From the NCBI GenBank assembly GCA_946902875.1, contig OX336339.1, positions 614,397-678,396 of the forward strand: DNA of 64,000 nt, given 5' to 3'. Position 1 is the first letter of the stretch; the number at the start of each line of letters is the position of its first letter. The notes beneath the pieces are model-generated. The model was not told where the DNA came from. It saw only the letters and a list, made by a program, of their open reading frames with translations, and made no database searches. The translations under genes were made by a program, and so were the position numbers. Shown piece by piece: positions 10,519 to 21,442 of this stretch. Source of the stretch: Nematopogon swammerdamellus (Eukaryota > Arthropoda > Insecta > Lepidoptera > Adelidae).

Positions 10519-10880
10519 CATGTGGCGCCGAGCCACCCGATACCTAAGCGTCTAACGACACCAATGGAAACTCGTTCGTATGCGCGGGTTTCGAATGTTA
10601 TGCCGTATGCCCTGCCTATTCACACCCCTCTTCAAGCACCCGAGACTGCACTTGGAGGAAATATATGGGCATTGACAGCATTTCAGAGTTCACCAATTCT
10701 GTGGAGGAAAAGTCTGCAGAACCGATTGGTACTCATCCGCGGTTAGTCCAGCGCGTAAGGATACAACCTCTGCCCAGTGCGCGTGGTGAGGAGGTGGATA
10801 GGGGACGACGGGTTCGCTTCAAACAGCTCCTCCGAGCACTCCTCATAGAATAAGCGATAGAACACACTTATGGAGCACTT
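10519..10880 (-). pseudogene. LINE C-terminal fragment (family K)
   Basis: It is the same segment as the better preserved copies at 37615-38237 and 48095-48420, here with several frame breaks. The minus strand gives pieces such as RTNRFCR and LWNA, the conserved post-RT tail of ORF2 in many insect LINEs. The 3' border motif GTGGCGCCGAGCCAC (10521-10535) is shared by all copies. Confidence 0.6.
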
Positions 10881-10909
10881 AATCAATGGTTACATCGGTC
10901 AGTAATTCG

Positions 10910-11140
10910 CTTCTCACCTTTTGAACCGGCCTGCGCCGCCCTGCGGAGGCGGTGGCGGCGGGGGGTGGCGGCGTGGACGGTCGCCTGCACGTAGGCGGGC
11001 GGGTGGTTCGCAATTAAACAGGCTGGATATTGGACGTGGGAGGTAAACAGAACTAAATCGATGCCGCAAACGTGAGCCCGCTCTCTGCGTCGTGTGTCGG
11101 TATCTGCGCGCCTCCGCCGCGCCGCCGCACATCCCCAATC
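10910..11140. other. CpG-rich unique island
   Basis: A strongly GC-rich patch (GGAGGCGGTGGCGGCGGG and neighbours) in an AT-rich background, with no repeat copy elsewhere in the window. It could be a regulatory island or untranslated exon. There is no coding evidence. Confidence 0.3.
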
Positions 11141-11194
11141 CCGATAAATCTCATTGATATACCGTTACTCATGCGTACTTTACAGTTTTATTTA

Positions 11195-11645
11195 AAAAAG
11201 TTAAATTCAAAATAAAAAAAAACCCCGAATTTACTTAGAGGACCGCTAAGTAAATTCCCGCGCTTCTAGCTGAGTTTTTATATTTTATTTACTTAGCGGT
11301 CCCCCGACTCCTTTAAGTAAGTAAACGGAAGTTATTTTGGACTTTTTAAGAGTTTGCAGTTTTTTAAATTTGTAATTAAACTTTTATTACAAGCTTTAAA
11401 AAAAAAGCGCATGCAAATCCACTTTTTAAGATAATTAATTTTTTGATTACTTAATTACTTGATTACAAACATAACTAACAACCATGCCGATTAAACCAAC
11501 TTTCTAATAATAAAAAATCGCATCCACATCGGTCCATCCGTTTGGGAGCTACGATGCCAGATGCAGATAAACCCATTACACACATACACACTCACGTTAA
11601 ACTTATAACACCCCTTTTTTTGCGTCGGGGGTTAAGAAAACCTGT
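11195..11645 (-). repeat. Interspersed repeat C pair
   Basis: 11195-11420 holds CCCCGAATTTACTTAG and GAGTTTTTATATTTTATTTA, the latter shared with 38690-38715. 11460-11640 reads CCATCCGTTTGGGAGCTACG and ends GCGTCGGGGGTTAAG, the reverse complement of 37395-37590 and 61390-61560. It is a common lepidopteran-style repeat of unknown class. Confidence 0.5.
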
Positions 11646-11689
11646 CAAGTGCGAACGTCCTTCACACACTTATGGGTCCATAGTGATTT

Positions 11690-11860
11690 AGTCGCCTACA
11701 ATTTGAGCCTACCGCCTACCTATAGTACCTAACGGGCAAGGGAAGGGACCTACAGTTTCACACCGGTTCCGAACGGTGAAGCTGCAGGTGTAGGTATGCA
11801 CGTACATTTTTTCGTACCTCCCGGTATTCGATTCCGGATTAGCGGCGCTAACCATGACAT
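11690..11860 (-). mobile_element. SINE-B head/body fragment
   Basis: On the minus strand: a degenerate tRNA-like B box (about 11818-11840), GAACCGGTGTGAAACTGTAG, CCCTTCCCTTGCCC and GTAGGCTCAAATTGTAGGCG, in the order seen at 48840-49020. Confidence 0.5.
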
Positions 11861-11864
11861 GGCG

Positions 11865-12300
11865 ATAAGGAACCCTCGGTGCGCGAGTTCGACTCGCACT
11901 TGGTTCTATTAAGGTGAATGCATGAATATAAAAAATTCCATCCATTATTAAAATTAAAATCTGCTTCATATCCTAATCCCGTGGTAGAGGATAAATGTAA
12001 CTCTCGCCCTCCCCCCATCACCCCTTACCCCTCCCCCCGCTCGCCGCGCGCGTCAAACAACATCATTTCGAAATCCGTCTTTTTTTAAATTGGTTCCCGC
12101 GAGATTGATGATGATGGCAATATCGCCGAAATGAATACTCGCTTTGTCTTTCGGTAATTCACGAGGCGACGAGACGCCTCGTCATAAAATAATTCACGCA
12201 ACTCAATACAGTTGTGTGTGTGTGTGCCGCTTTTAATAGTCTGCTTTTAATTAATTTTATGAAATTGAATCGAATTAAATGAAACGAAAATATTCTTCAT
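11865..12300. other. Repeat D fragment, then unassigned sequence
   Basis: 11865-11910 is a fragment of repeat D (CATGACATGGCGATAAGGAA, GTGCGCGAGTTCGACTCGCA). The remainder is C-rich then AT-rich, with a short GT run (12212-12224) and no gene. Confidence 0.45.
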
Positions 12301-12309
12301 AACGTAATT

Positions 12310-12625
12310 TTTTAGGATTCCGTAACCCGTCGTACAGGACCCTATTACTAAGCCTACGCCGTCTGTCTGTCTGTCTGTCTGTCTGTATGTCTGTCTGTGC
12401 GAGTGCTGTGTCTCTTGAACCGTAATAGGTAGCCCGTTGAAATTTTCACAGAATATGTGTTATTAATTATGATGGTTGTAAAAATAAGAAAAAGTAAAAA
12501 ATTCACGGGAAGAAACTAAAAAGTGTATGCGCGCCATCTACCGAAAACAGTATGAAGCTGCGCTGACCATGACATGGCGATACGGAACCCTCGGTGCGCG
12601 AGTTCGACTCGCACTTGACCGGTTT
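12310..12625 (-). repeat. Interspersed repeat D
   Basis: Read on the minus strand, repeat D runs from CCGGTCAAGTGCGAGTCGAA through CAACGGGCTACCTATTACGG and a GACA/GTCT microsatellite (12361-12390) to GGGTCCTGTACGACGGGTTA. This block recurs about a dozen times in the window. It has no coding frame; class unknown. Confidence 0.7.
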
Positions 12626-12752
12626 TTTTTTATGGAAACTGACACGGTTGGCTTCATCACTTACAACATCCTTGATGTCAGCCCATAACACCGGGTGATC
12701 TAGGTGCCATGCCAGTGCTTCCCTTCATTTCATGTCTGCTACACTGTACTGG
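12622..12752 (-). mobile_element. SINE-A tail fragment
   Basis: TTTTTTATGGAAACTGACAC through AACATCCTTGATGTCAGCCC to GTGCTTCCCTTCA. It abuts repeat D exactly as in the 15.5-kb, 36.5-kb and 62.7-kb copies. Confidence 0.7.
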
Positions 12753-13325
12753 AACGATACAGAATTATTAGCCATGTGTCAAACTGCAAAATATTGAGCG
12801 TGTTGCAGTATAGTGCTGAGGTATCGACTTGCTTATGTTTTTATTGCTAAAAAAGTCCACATAAAAGTTTTGCTGAAGGTAACCACAAACCATAGTTTCT
12901 TGTTTCAACTTGCTTCTTTCAACTGACAGAACAGTATGTGAAAACATGCTGTTCCATATTAATATTTAATCTATTTACAGCTTATTTATATATCATTGTA
13001 TATTATGTCTATCTTAGTTCTATCTCATAGTAGATATTTTTTGATTATTTATGATTATTTTATGTTTTTTTTAATAATTTTTATTTTTATTTTTATAATA
13101 ATTTTAATTTTAATTTTTGCTTCTCATTATTGTTTTGTCTAATTATGAAATTGTTATTGTAAAACCTGAGTGCATCGACACAGGCGCAAGCCCAGTGGTG
13201 CACTCGGGACATCTATCACATGTGGTTTTGTTTTCTGTGTATACTCTTCTCCTCTTCTTTTCTAAACATTCTGTGACACTAACCTAGACTTAAGAAAATG
13301 AAATTGTTACTAACCTTCTCAACAA
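12753..13325. other. Possible LINE 3' UTR, unassigned
   Basis: AT-rich sequence ending ACAATAAAAAAAAATTGGAA (13321-13340), which looks like a retroposon tail on the plus strand. No coding part remains. Confidence 0.3.
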
Positions 13326-13329
13326 TAAA

Positions 13330-13545
13330 AAAAAATTGGAATTTGGAATATGTTGATTTTTCAAAAACCGCTGAATCGATTTCGACAAAATTTATATGGG
13401 ACCACCTCTGAAGTATGACCTACCAAAAAAAAAAAAAATCTTCAAAATCGGCCCACAATCGACGAAGTGATCGCGTAACAAACATTCAAAAACATACGGT
13501 CGAATTGAGAACCTCCTCCTTTTAAGGCGGTTGAAAACATACCAC
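13330..13545 (-). repeat. Interspersed repeat M
   Basis: GGTCGAATTGAGAACCTCCTCCTTTT (split here only for description at 13498-13523) is the reverse complement of the start of the copy at 14827-15010. This is a widespread insect repeat style. Confidence 0.5.
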
Positions 13546-13689
13546 ACTTAGAGGAGAAAAATTGGAGAGGCGTATGTCCAGTAGTGGACGCTTACGCGCT
13601 GACTTTTGTATATTTACAAATATACAAACAAAACATTTATAAAAGCCGACTAAAAAAAAGCGGTTAAGGGCGACCAAAACTCGCGTCAA

Positions 13690-14220
13690 GAGGGTTCCGT
13701 ACCATTCAGTTTTCGTGAGAAATTTAAGACAGGATTTACTTTTAGGTTGTCCTGTAAACTATTGGAGAGATACTATATTCCCAATTTTTTTTTTAGAAAT
13801 TACAGGCTAAATGAGTTTAATAGATAAGGGTGGGGGCGGAGCTTTCATCTTTTAAACTATGCATTTTAAAATAATAAAAAATACATTTGTATTCCATTTA
13901 CGAGCCCATTCTATAAAATGTTTTTTTTTTACTTTCAAACTTGTTCTTAAATTACCCCCAGAATTAAAATTCGTTAATTTACACCATAGAAATAACCTAA
14001 AGCATTTTAAGGTTTTTTTAAGTCAATTATTTACGCTATACGTCCGTAATTGGGTCATTAAACTCTATAGATGTACCAAATTTCAACTTTTTTTTCGTTC
14101 AGTAGATTCGATGAAAATAAGCTGTGATAGACGGACAGACAGATAGACAGACAGACACGAGAGGGGGCGGGACAGGCACGGAAGGGGGAAAGATAAGGAA
14201 GGGGGAGGGGGGAGGGGTAG
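13690..14220 (+). repeat. Interspersed repeat I
   Basis: CTATATTCCCAATTTTTTTT, TCTTTTAAACTATGCATTTTA and CAGTAGATTCGATGAAAATA recur at 29053-29390. It ends in a GACAGACAG run and a purine-rich tract (14160-14220). A weaker relative is at 4150-4270. Confidence 0.55.
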
Positions 14221-14826
14221 ATGTATAACTTCAATACGAGTTTGCTTAAAAACAGCTTGAGAGCAAGATTAAAAATTTTAATGAGAATTTTGACTATAAA
14301 GACTTATTAATCAACTGTACCACGTGGTAGTGGTAAAGAGCCTTTCTCAAATTTTCATACGTTTTTGATATGGTGTCATATAATATTTTGTTTTTTATTT
14401 TTTCGCTTCTTTTGTATGTACTCGTATAGCATATTTTTTATATAGCCTTTTGAGCAAACGTTCGTTGTAGCAGTGTAAGGGAAAGGGACGACTGTCAAAA
14501 AGTTGGAATGTCCACAAGATACGTCCAATGAGTACCCACTTGATTAAGATAAGAACGAAACGGGTTGTCCTTTTTTTGATCTCGTGCCCACTTGTTACCA
14601 CTGAGGGTACCAGTTACAAGTGGAGTTCTTATTTTTCTTTGTAAAGATATTTTTCTTTTGAGGCTGTTAATAGTTTCTTTCAATGTCGGCCGCCAGGGAG
14701 AACTGAACTCTACTGTGAAACTGTACATAGAGCTACGTAAATAGCGAGATCTTTGCTCGATAATGCGAGTATCTTTAATCAGTGGTGGTTGTAGAAAAAC
14801 ATATTGTTAAATTTTTATCCTTTTTT

Positions 14827-15300
14827 AACCGACTTCAAAAAAAGGAGGAGGTTCTCAATTCGACTGTATTTTTTCTTTTTATGTTTGTCACCTCAGAACT
14901 TTCGACTGGGTGAACCGATTTTGATTATTCTTTTTTTATTTGAAAGCTGGTGCTTCCCGTGTGGTCCCATTTCGATTTGGTCAAGATCGGATGGGAAAGC
15001 GAGGTGGATTCCGCCGAGTACATTAATAGCAAAAAATTACTAAAAAAAAATGTGAAATAAAAAACTATTTAAAAAAATATAAAAACCGCCTTCAAAAATG
15101 TATGAAATAAAAAAAAATACAACCCTAAAGTTGAAGGCGGTGCTAAAGCAAGCAAAAATTATGCATGAAAGAAAACATGAGTGGATGATATCCTTTGTGA
15201 TTTGTGTAGCCTTCTGTATCACCGTTTTCAACTCTAGGTTTCGATTTTTTTTATTAAATACATTTTGGAGGGCGGTTTTTTTAGGTTTCCGTATCCCGCA
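14827..15300 (+). repeat. Interspersed repeat M and AT-rich derivative
   Basis: 14827-15010 is a copy of repeat M (AAAAAAAGGAGGAGGTTCTC). 15080-15140 contains two inverted ACCGCCTTCAA/TTGAAGGCGGT motifs 50 bp apart, and 15265-15280 a third partial motif. No gene. Confidence 0.45.
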
Positions 15301-15530
15301 CGGAAACCTATAGCCTACGCCGTCTTCTGTCCGTCTGTCCGTCTGACCTACATCTTTGGAACCGTAATAGGTAGCCGGTTTAAATTTTCACAGAATATGT
15401 GTTATTATGGCGGATATACAAAAAATGGAAAAAGTAAAAAAAAAAGGTGGCTTCCCATACAAGAAACGTTTTTTTTTTCTGGTGCGGAAACCTCGGTGCT
15501 CGAGTCCGACTCGCATTTGGCCGGTTTTTT
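15284..15530 (-). repeat. Interspersed repeat D
   Basis: Reverse-oriented copy: GGTTTCCGTATCCCGCACGG, ACCGTAATAGGTAGCCGGTT, TCACAGAATATGTGTTATTA, and finally GAGTCCGACTCGCATTTGGC. Confidence 0.65.
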
Positions 15531-15797
15531 ACGGAAACTGACACGGTGGGCTACTTCACCTGCTACATCCGTGATGTCAGCCGATAACACCTTGGTGAAC
15601 TAGGTGCCATGTCAGTGCTTCCCTTCGGTCGTGCCGACTACACTGAACTGGACGGAAAACACGAACTATTTACATAGCCGTTTCAACCGACGTTTCATTC
15701 AGTGCGGTGGTACCGACCCGGCTGGTCAAACCCTACCACCTAGTAAGGTAAGAAGCACAGAGCATCAAGCGCGCATTTGATGCTCTGTGGTAAGAAT
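15527..15797 (-). mobile_element. SINE-A, head-less, carrying a 34-bp hAT relic
   Basis: The tail-first copy breaks off after CTAGTAAGGTAAGAA, where other copies continue with GGGAAGGGACC. The 34-bp insertion at 15756-15789 sits at this break. Confidence 0.7.
15756..15789. mobile_element. 34-bp hAT-type relic
   Basis: It consists of little more than two inverted ends, CACAGAGCATCAA and TTGATGCTCTGTG, with flanking 8-mers GTAAGAAG and GTAAGAAT (7 of 8 identical). The same ends bound the 294-bp element at 63162-63455, which has a perfect 8-bp TSD. Confidence 0.65.
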
Positions 15798-15899
15798 GGA
15801 TTCCTTAGCGCGAGCCCGATTCACATGTGGCCAGTTTTTATCATTTGTTGTTTACATAACCAAATTTGACGCTTGTATTACCGTGTTTACGTTACAGCA

Positions 15900-16062
15900 G
15901 AAAAAAACCGGCCAAGTGCGAGTCGAACTCGCGCACCGAGGGTTCCGTATCGCTATGTCATGGTCAGCGCTGCTTCATACTGTTTTCAGACAGGCAGACA
16001 GACAGACAGACTGCGTAGGCCTAGTAATAGGGTCCCGTACGCCGGATACGGAACCCTAAAAA
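15900..16062 (+). repeat. Interspersed repeat D, internally deleted
   Basis: AAAAAACCGGCCAAGTGCGA start, a GACA microsatellite, and a GGATACGGAACCCTAAAAA end with most of the middle missing. Confidence 0.65.
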
Positions 16063-16110
16063 CAAATAAAAAAACGTTGAAAACAATTTAATGTTAATTG
16101 TCAACTTTTT

Positions 16111-16357
16111 TGTTTTACTAGGTTGTAGGGTTTATCCCAAAGATTGTTTATCCCGCCCGGTTTGGTACCACCGCACTGAATGAAACGTCGGTCGAAACGG
16201 CTATGTAAATTAGTTCGTTTTTTCCGTCCACTTCAGTGTAGCCGATATGAAATGAAGGGAAGCACTGACATGGACCAAGTTCACCCGGTGCTATGGGCTG
16301 ACATCACGGATGTCGTAGGTGATTTAGTCAACTGTGTCAGTTTCCATTTAAAAAAAA
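16111..16357 (+). mobile_element. SINE-A, 5'-truncated
   Basis: Body from ACTAGGTTGTAGGGTTTATC, with a small internal duplication around TTTATCCC at 16131-16160, to the A-rich tail at 16346-16357. Confidence 0.7.
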
Positions 16358-16379
16358 CCGATCATTAAGTTGGGTGGTA

Positions 16380-17110
16380 CCAATCCGAACGGGTTAATCC
16401 CTACCAGCTAAATATGTCCATCTACACTAATCTATATATAAAGAGGTAGAGTTTGTAAGTTTGGATGTAGGAAGTAACCTCCGAAAATACTCATCCGATT
16501 TTAAAAATCCGACCCACTGCCAACTTCAACGGTCGTACGGCCATCCATCTTTAGCCTGACCGCACCCTAAAATATAATTAGATGAAAGCGAAGCAGCGGT
16601 TACGGGAGCCTCGGCACGTGAACATGGTTCACTTGACCACTTTTTTTTCATCTCGATTGCGGTCATTTCGGTCAAGCGCGCAGACATAAGAATTTCGCAA
16701 TTTGCCGACCCGAATACAACTAATAAAATAACCCATTTGCCCATACAAGAAGGCATTCGGAAGTAACTAGGGCAATAAGCTGCGCTAACCCACGCCGGGT
16801 ACGTATTACCTAATTTTGCATGACGCGTCCCATTTCTTATCCGGTAGTAGCAGGCCTCACGCACTCTATGTACTTGCGCGCTCTAACTACCTACCACCGG
16901 TGGCGGGCTAATTCAGTAGAAATTCGTCAGACGCGCGAAACATACCTACACGCTCGCCCACGCAACTGCGCGCAGCTGCAAAGCAATAATGCTCTTTACA
17001 CTCGATCGTTTAGGTACATTTTCGCACGCAGCGATTGGCGACGTGAAGCAGTAGGCTATTAAAGCCGCCGAAGGTGTGGAACTTTTTCTATTGAGCGATT
17101 TATGCGTACG
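16380..17110. other. Mostly unassigned; SINE-A-like debris
   Basis: 16500-16570 resembles degraded SINE-A head sequence. The remainder has open frames in several phases but no recognisable domain. Confidence 0.35.
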
Positions 17111-17112
17111 AC

Positions 17113-17537
17113 ACCTGAAAGCCATTGTCGTGCCTGCTGTTCCTGCGATCCTACTCCTTCGCCCGGAGCGAACCAATAGAAGCCGATATTCGTTTGGTCG
17201 GTTTAAGTAACTTGTTAGCTCAGTGGTAAGCATGTAGGGTTTGCATTTTTTGGACCATGGGTTCGAATCCCACCAAATCGTTTTGGTTTTTTTTGCTTTT
17301 TTTTCTTTTTTAAGCAATGTTACGGTGTTTAAATTGTTTTAGGGTGTTTAGTTTTTTTTATAACCACCTAAGAATTATTTTCGGAAATACAAACTTGCAA
17401 CAAAAACGACATGCACCGCCTCAAAATTAGGTTAGGGTTAATATTTTTTTAAACCACCAAAACATCATTTATTTATCACTTCAAGGAGTGGTTCCGCAGG
17501 ATCGCAGGAACAGCAGGCACGACAATGGCTTTCAGGT
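17113..17537. repeat. Inverted repeat with perfect 40-bp arms around a tRNA-like sequence
   Basis: 17113-17152 and 17498-17537 are exact inverted copies (ACCTGAAAGCCATTGTCGTG is the outer half of the left arm). The 345-bp interior holds a tRNA-like sequence (17210-17284) and T-rich DNA. This is probably a foldback or an inverted duplication. Confidence 0.65.
17210..17284 (+). mobile_element. tRNA-like SINE head (not a functional tRNA)
   Basis: GTTAGCTCAGTGGTAAGC matches a Pol III A box and GGGTTCGAATCCCACC a B box, followed by T-runs that could terminate Pol III. The acceptor stem does not pair and the anticodon arm cannot be drawn. Confidence 0.5.
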
Positions 17538-17715
17538 GGCGCACCGAGCGATTTATCTGTTACGAAGTAACTATTAAGTAATCTGTGGTAGTAGTGAAAA
17601 GAGCGGCTGGTGACCAACGTGTTAAGAGGAAACGCAGCTACGTTTTGTCCATACAAACGAATTTATCTATTTATTCCCTGGATTATGGCACTATTTCGGA
17701 ACCCGTGTAAAACTG

Positions 17716-17844
17716 TAGGTCCTTTCCTTGCCCCTTACTAGCTGGTAGGCTCAAATTGTAGCCGACTGGATTGATACCACCGTATTAAGATGACCGCATA
17801 TCAGCCTCGGTTGAGTCCACCTCTAGTTCAGTATAGCCAGCAAT
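17716..17844 (+). mobile_element. SINE-B, interrupted by the large LINE
   Basis: The copy runs from GGTCCTTTCCTTGCCCCTTA to TATAGCCAGCAA. It is cut exactly where the consensus continues ATCCAGGGAAGTC and where the LINE tail starts. Confidence 0.65.
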
Positions 17845-18442
17845 TGTTTATTGTTTATTGTTTATTTAGCATCTATTGGCAGTACACTGCGCTCAGATTT
17901 GTCATAATTACATTGTAACATTCCGCCAGTTCGATTATCACAGCGAAGAAGAACTGACAAGAAACTTCACTGGAAATTTTTTCAATGTCCACTTGGTCTA
18001 TACAAAAATGTTTGCCACTGCCTAGACACGCATGTGCTGATTTGTGACATGCAGCAGTTCATGACAAAGTGAAAACATTTTTACTATGAAATTGTATGGA
18101 CTACTGGTTTCTGTCACAAACCACCACATGTCGCTATCGCATAACTAATTAATTACATTCATATCGCATCATTAATTATATTTATTTATCATGTGATTCT
18201 GACAACTTCTGAAGTATATAGGTATTATGTAAAAAGTCCGGTGTATAGTGCCATCGTCAAATTTGATAAGAAATTTTATCAAGTCATTATTTGATTTTGT
18301 TAGTAAGCAGGTAACATACCACAATGTAGTATAAAATGTCGAGGGTAAAAAAAATAAAAAAAATAAAATAGATACACAAGTACCCATTGTCTTAGAGTTA
18401 GTAGAGAACATTACGTTATGTCATACTTTTGTACTTAATTTA
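17845..18442 (-). mobile_element. 3' UTR and tail of the CR1/L2-group LINE
   Basis: On the minus strand this follows ORF2 and ends in about three copies of a 7-bp unit (ATAAACA) at 17845-17866. Short 3' tandem repeats instead of poly(A) are a hallmark of CR1/L2-type LINEs. The stem-like GTCAGTTCTTCTTCGC near 17940 recurs in the tails at 55139, 59817, 44095 and 63565 and is probably the RT recognition element. The motif GTGTATAGTGCCATCGTCAA (18240-18259) is shared with 55392-55411. Confidence 0.7.
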
Positions 18443-21442
18443 TTATGTGTCAGAATCACAAAATTCGTCAGTTAAGGCATCTTTAATACTGTAATAGCTT
18501 TTTTTGATTAATATTTTTTTCAGGGTTATTTTGAAAGAATTTTCACCTAGATTCCTTATTTCCTGTGGTATTTTGTTATAAAATCTAACACTATTACATA
18601 TAAAACTTTTTGACATTTTAGACAACCTATGTTTTATTCCCAGTAGGTTATCCTTATGTCTAGTATTATAGTTGTGATTGTCCGAGTTAAAAGTGGAGAC
18701 TAATAGATGCTTTCTTGCATAACAAATGTTTTGAAAGATGTAGGCACCAGGTAAAGTCATTATTCCTATTTCATTAAATGCATAACGACAAGTGTCTCTA
18801 GGTTTCATTCCTAGTATACACCGTAGGGCTCTTTTCTGTAATACAAATATTCGGTTTGATTCCGCTGCATTTCCCCAAAACATTAAACCATATGACATAA
18901 GACTGTCAAAGTAGGCATAGTATACAGTCTTTGCGGCTTGAATGCCGCAGAGCTCTTTAATTTTTTTTATAGCGTAGCAGGCTGAGCTTAGTTTGCCTGC
19001 TAGTTTATCTATATGAGCCTTCCAGGTTAATCCATTATCAAATATTAAGCCCAGAAATGTAATTTCATTAGCTATTTTGAGGGATAAATCATTTACAGTG
19101 TTCACAATGTCATCTTGTATGCGTTTCCGAGTACCCAATGCGAAGTGCATTACATTAGTCTTATTTACATTCAATAGTAAATTATTAGATTGAAACCATG
19201 ACTGTAGTGAATTTATTACTATTACAAATGACTTCCGTAGTTCCTCCATACATAAATCCTTCAAGACAACAGATATATCATCAGCAAACATGACTAATTC
19301 TATGTCCTCTGGAACACAGCTAGATATATCATTAACATATATTAAGAAAAGAAGTGGTCCTAGTATTGAGCCTTGTGGTACACCTATACTGACAGGTTCT
19401 ACGCCCGACTTTACTCCATTAATATCACAGATTTGTTTTCTATTTTTTAGATATGATTCACATAGATTCAATGCTTTCTCTCTTACTCCGTAGTGTTCAA
19501 GCTTCATTAATATGATATCATGGTTTACGCAGTCAAATGCTTTAGATAGGTCACAAAAAATTCCGTATGTTTGCTTTGATTGGTCTAGTGAAGTTAAAAC
19601 TGATCGGATCATTGATGCAATCGCATCTCCGGTAGACTTGCCCTTTTGAAAACCAAATTGTTTAAAATTAATAATATTATGCCTATTAAAAAATGTGATT
19701 AATCTTTTTTCAATACATTTTTCAAATACCTTGCTGAACACTGGTAATAGAGAAACTGGGCGGTAGTTGCCGATGTCTTTATGACAACCTTTTTTGTATA
19801 ATGGGATGACTCTGGCAATTTTTAGAGCATCAGGAAATGTTCCACTTGCAATACACTGATTCATAACAACTAACAAAGGGTCCACGATACTGATTAACGA
19901 TTTTAACAGCTTTGGTGACATGTTCCATAGGTCCTGTGATCGTTTTGATTTGAGGTCGCGGAGTATTCTTTTAATTTCTGAATGTGTTACAGGCTCAAAA
20001 ACAATTGATACAGTGTTGCGAGGTGTGAAAGCTTCCAAATGTTTCAAAGCAATCTCTTTACAAGGTATAATATTTTTTGTGCTGTTATGTGCAATGGTTG
20101 AGAAATATTTATTGAAATGATTTGCAACACTGCTGCAATCAGTTATAAGACTTTCTCCAATTTTTAATTCTACTTGTACATTCTCATCCCTGATAGATCT
20201 GCCTGTTTCGTCTTTAATTATATTCCAGGCCATTTTTATTTTATTGTCGGAGCTTAATAATTTATTTTTCAGAAATATCTGTTTGGCACTTATGGATACT
20301 TTTTTAAATATTTTACTATAAGAAGAGACGTATGCTCTGAAGACACTACATTTTTTATCTTTCAATAATTCATACAATAAAAAAAGTTTTTCTTTAGATA
20401 CTACAATGCCTGGTGTCGCCCATTCTACAAACTTTTTCTTTTTAAGTACAGACTTTCGCCTTAAGGGCATATGTTTATCAATATAGGTGACAAAAGTGTT
20501 AAAGAAGGATTTGAAACTGGTGTCGCTAGCTATTTGTGAATATTCGATTTTTAAATCTATATTTAAGGCATTTATTCTGTCCTCATTTATTAATCTCGAT
20601 GTCCTGATGGCAATATTTTTATTTTTAATCAGTGCATGATAAATAGAGATTAATTGAGCTAGGTGGTCTGATTGAATACCACATACTACTTTCGTTTCAA
20701 AAGTTGTACTGTCTGTAAAAATATTATCAATGCATGAAGAGCATGATTCTACAATCCTCGTATGTTCAAATATAGTCTGGCATAGTAAAAAACTATCCAT
20801 TAGGTCTGAGAGCTCGTGTTTGTCATCTTTGTGCGTTGGGAATTTAATATTAAAATCTCCACATAATATTATTGACTTATTGTTATTAGAACTTAGTGTA
20901 TATAGGCATTGTTCAAGTCTTTCTGTGAATACAGAGATGTTCCCTGAGGGGGACCGATATACGGACAAAATAAAGAATGACATCAGTTCAGTACAGCTTA
21001 CTTCAAAATCTTTTTCAATTGACATGTTGACGATATCTGATCGGTTCTTAGCTCATAAGGATTCCTTTACATAAATCATAGTGCCTCCTCGTATATAGTT
21101 TTTTCGGTGACTACTGCTAATTACATTGTAATTGTTAAGATTACAAATATTCAGTTCATTAGAGTTGATCCATGATTCGCTTATACAAAATATATCTATA
21201 TTATTGTCCTGAAGAAATAGTTCTAACATTAGCGTCTTACCACGCAGACCTTGTACATTTTGATGGCATACTAGTAGTTTGCCTTCTGAATTATTTTTCC
21301 TTATTGTCCTATTATTATTATTTGACAATGTCGATTTATGTTTACATTGTATTTTGATTTTATTTTCATTTTCATTTACAGATGGGAACGCATTTTCAAT
21401 GTTATTTAACTCACAGTTGACAATATCTTTGGAACTTGGTCT
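18443..21442 (-). pseudogene. CR1/L2-group LINE ORF2: endonuclease-reverse transcriptase, one internal TGA
   Basis: The frame stays open for 1,000 codons from 21442 to 18443 apart from a single TGA at 21055-21053. The N-terminal APE-type endonuclease shows LLVCHQNVQGL, ISESWI, VYRSPS, GDFNI and SDH; its catalytic residues are all present. Counting from the Met at 21025, the reverse transcriptase follows with NYRPVSLLP (about 420), CDLSKAFD (491), GVPQGSILGP (548) and FADD (580), then a thumb/C-terminal tail. There is no ATG in frame until 21229, which lies after the first endonuclease motif. Upstream the frame extends into ORF1 in the -1 phase to a T-TTT-TTA heptamer. The protein would nick target DNA and copy the element RNA. 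The TGA probably abolishes function; it is the only visible lesion. Close relatives should be intact. Confidence 0.85.

Noticed and set aside
17210..17284. Possible tRNA gene
   Set aside because: A and B boxes are present, but the acceptor and anticodon stems do not pair.
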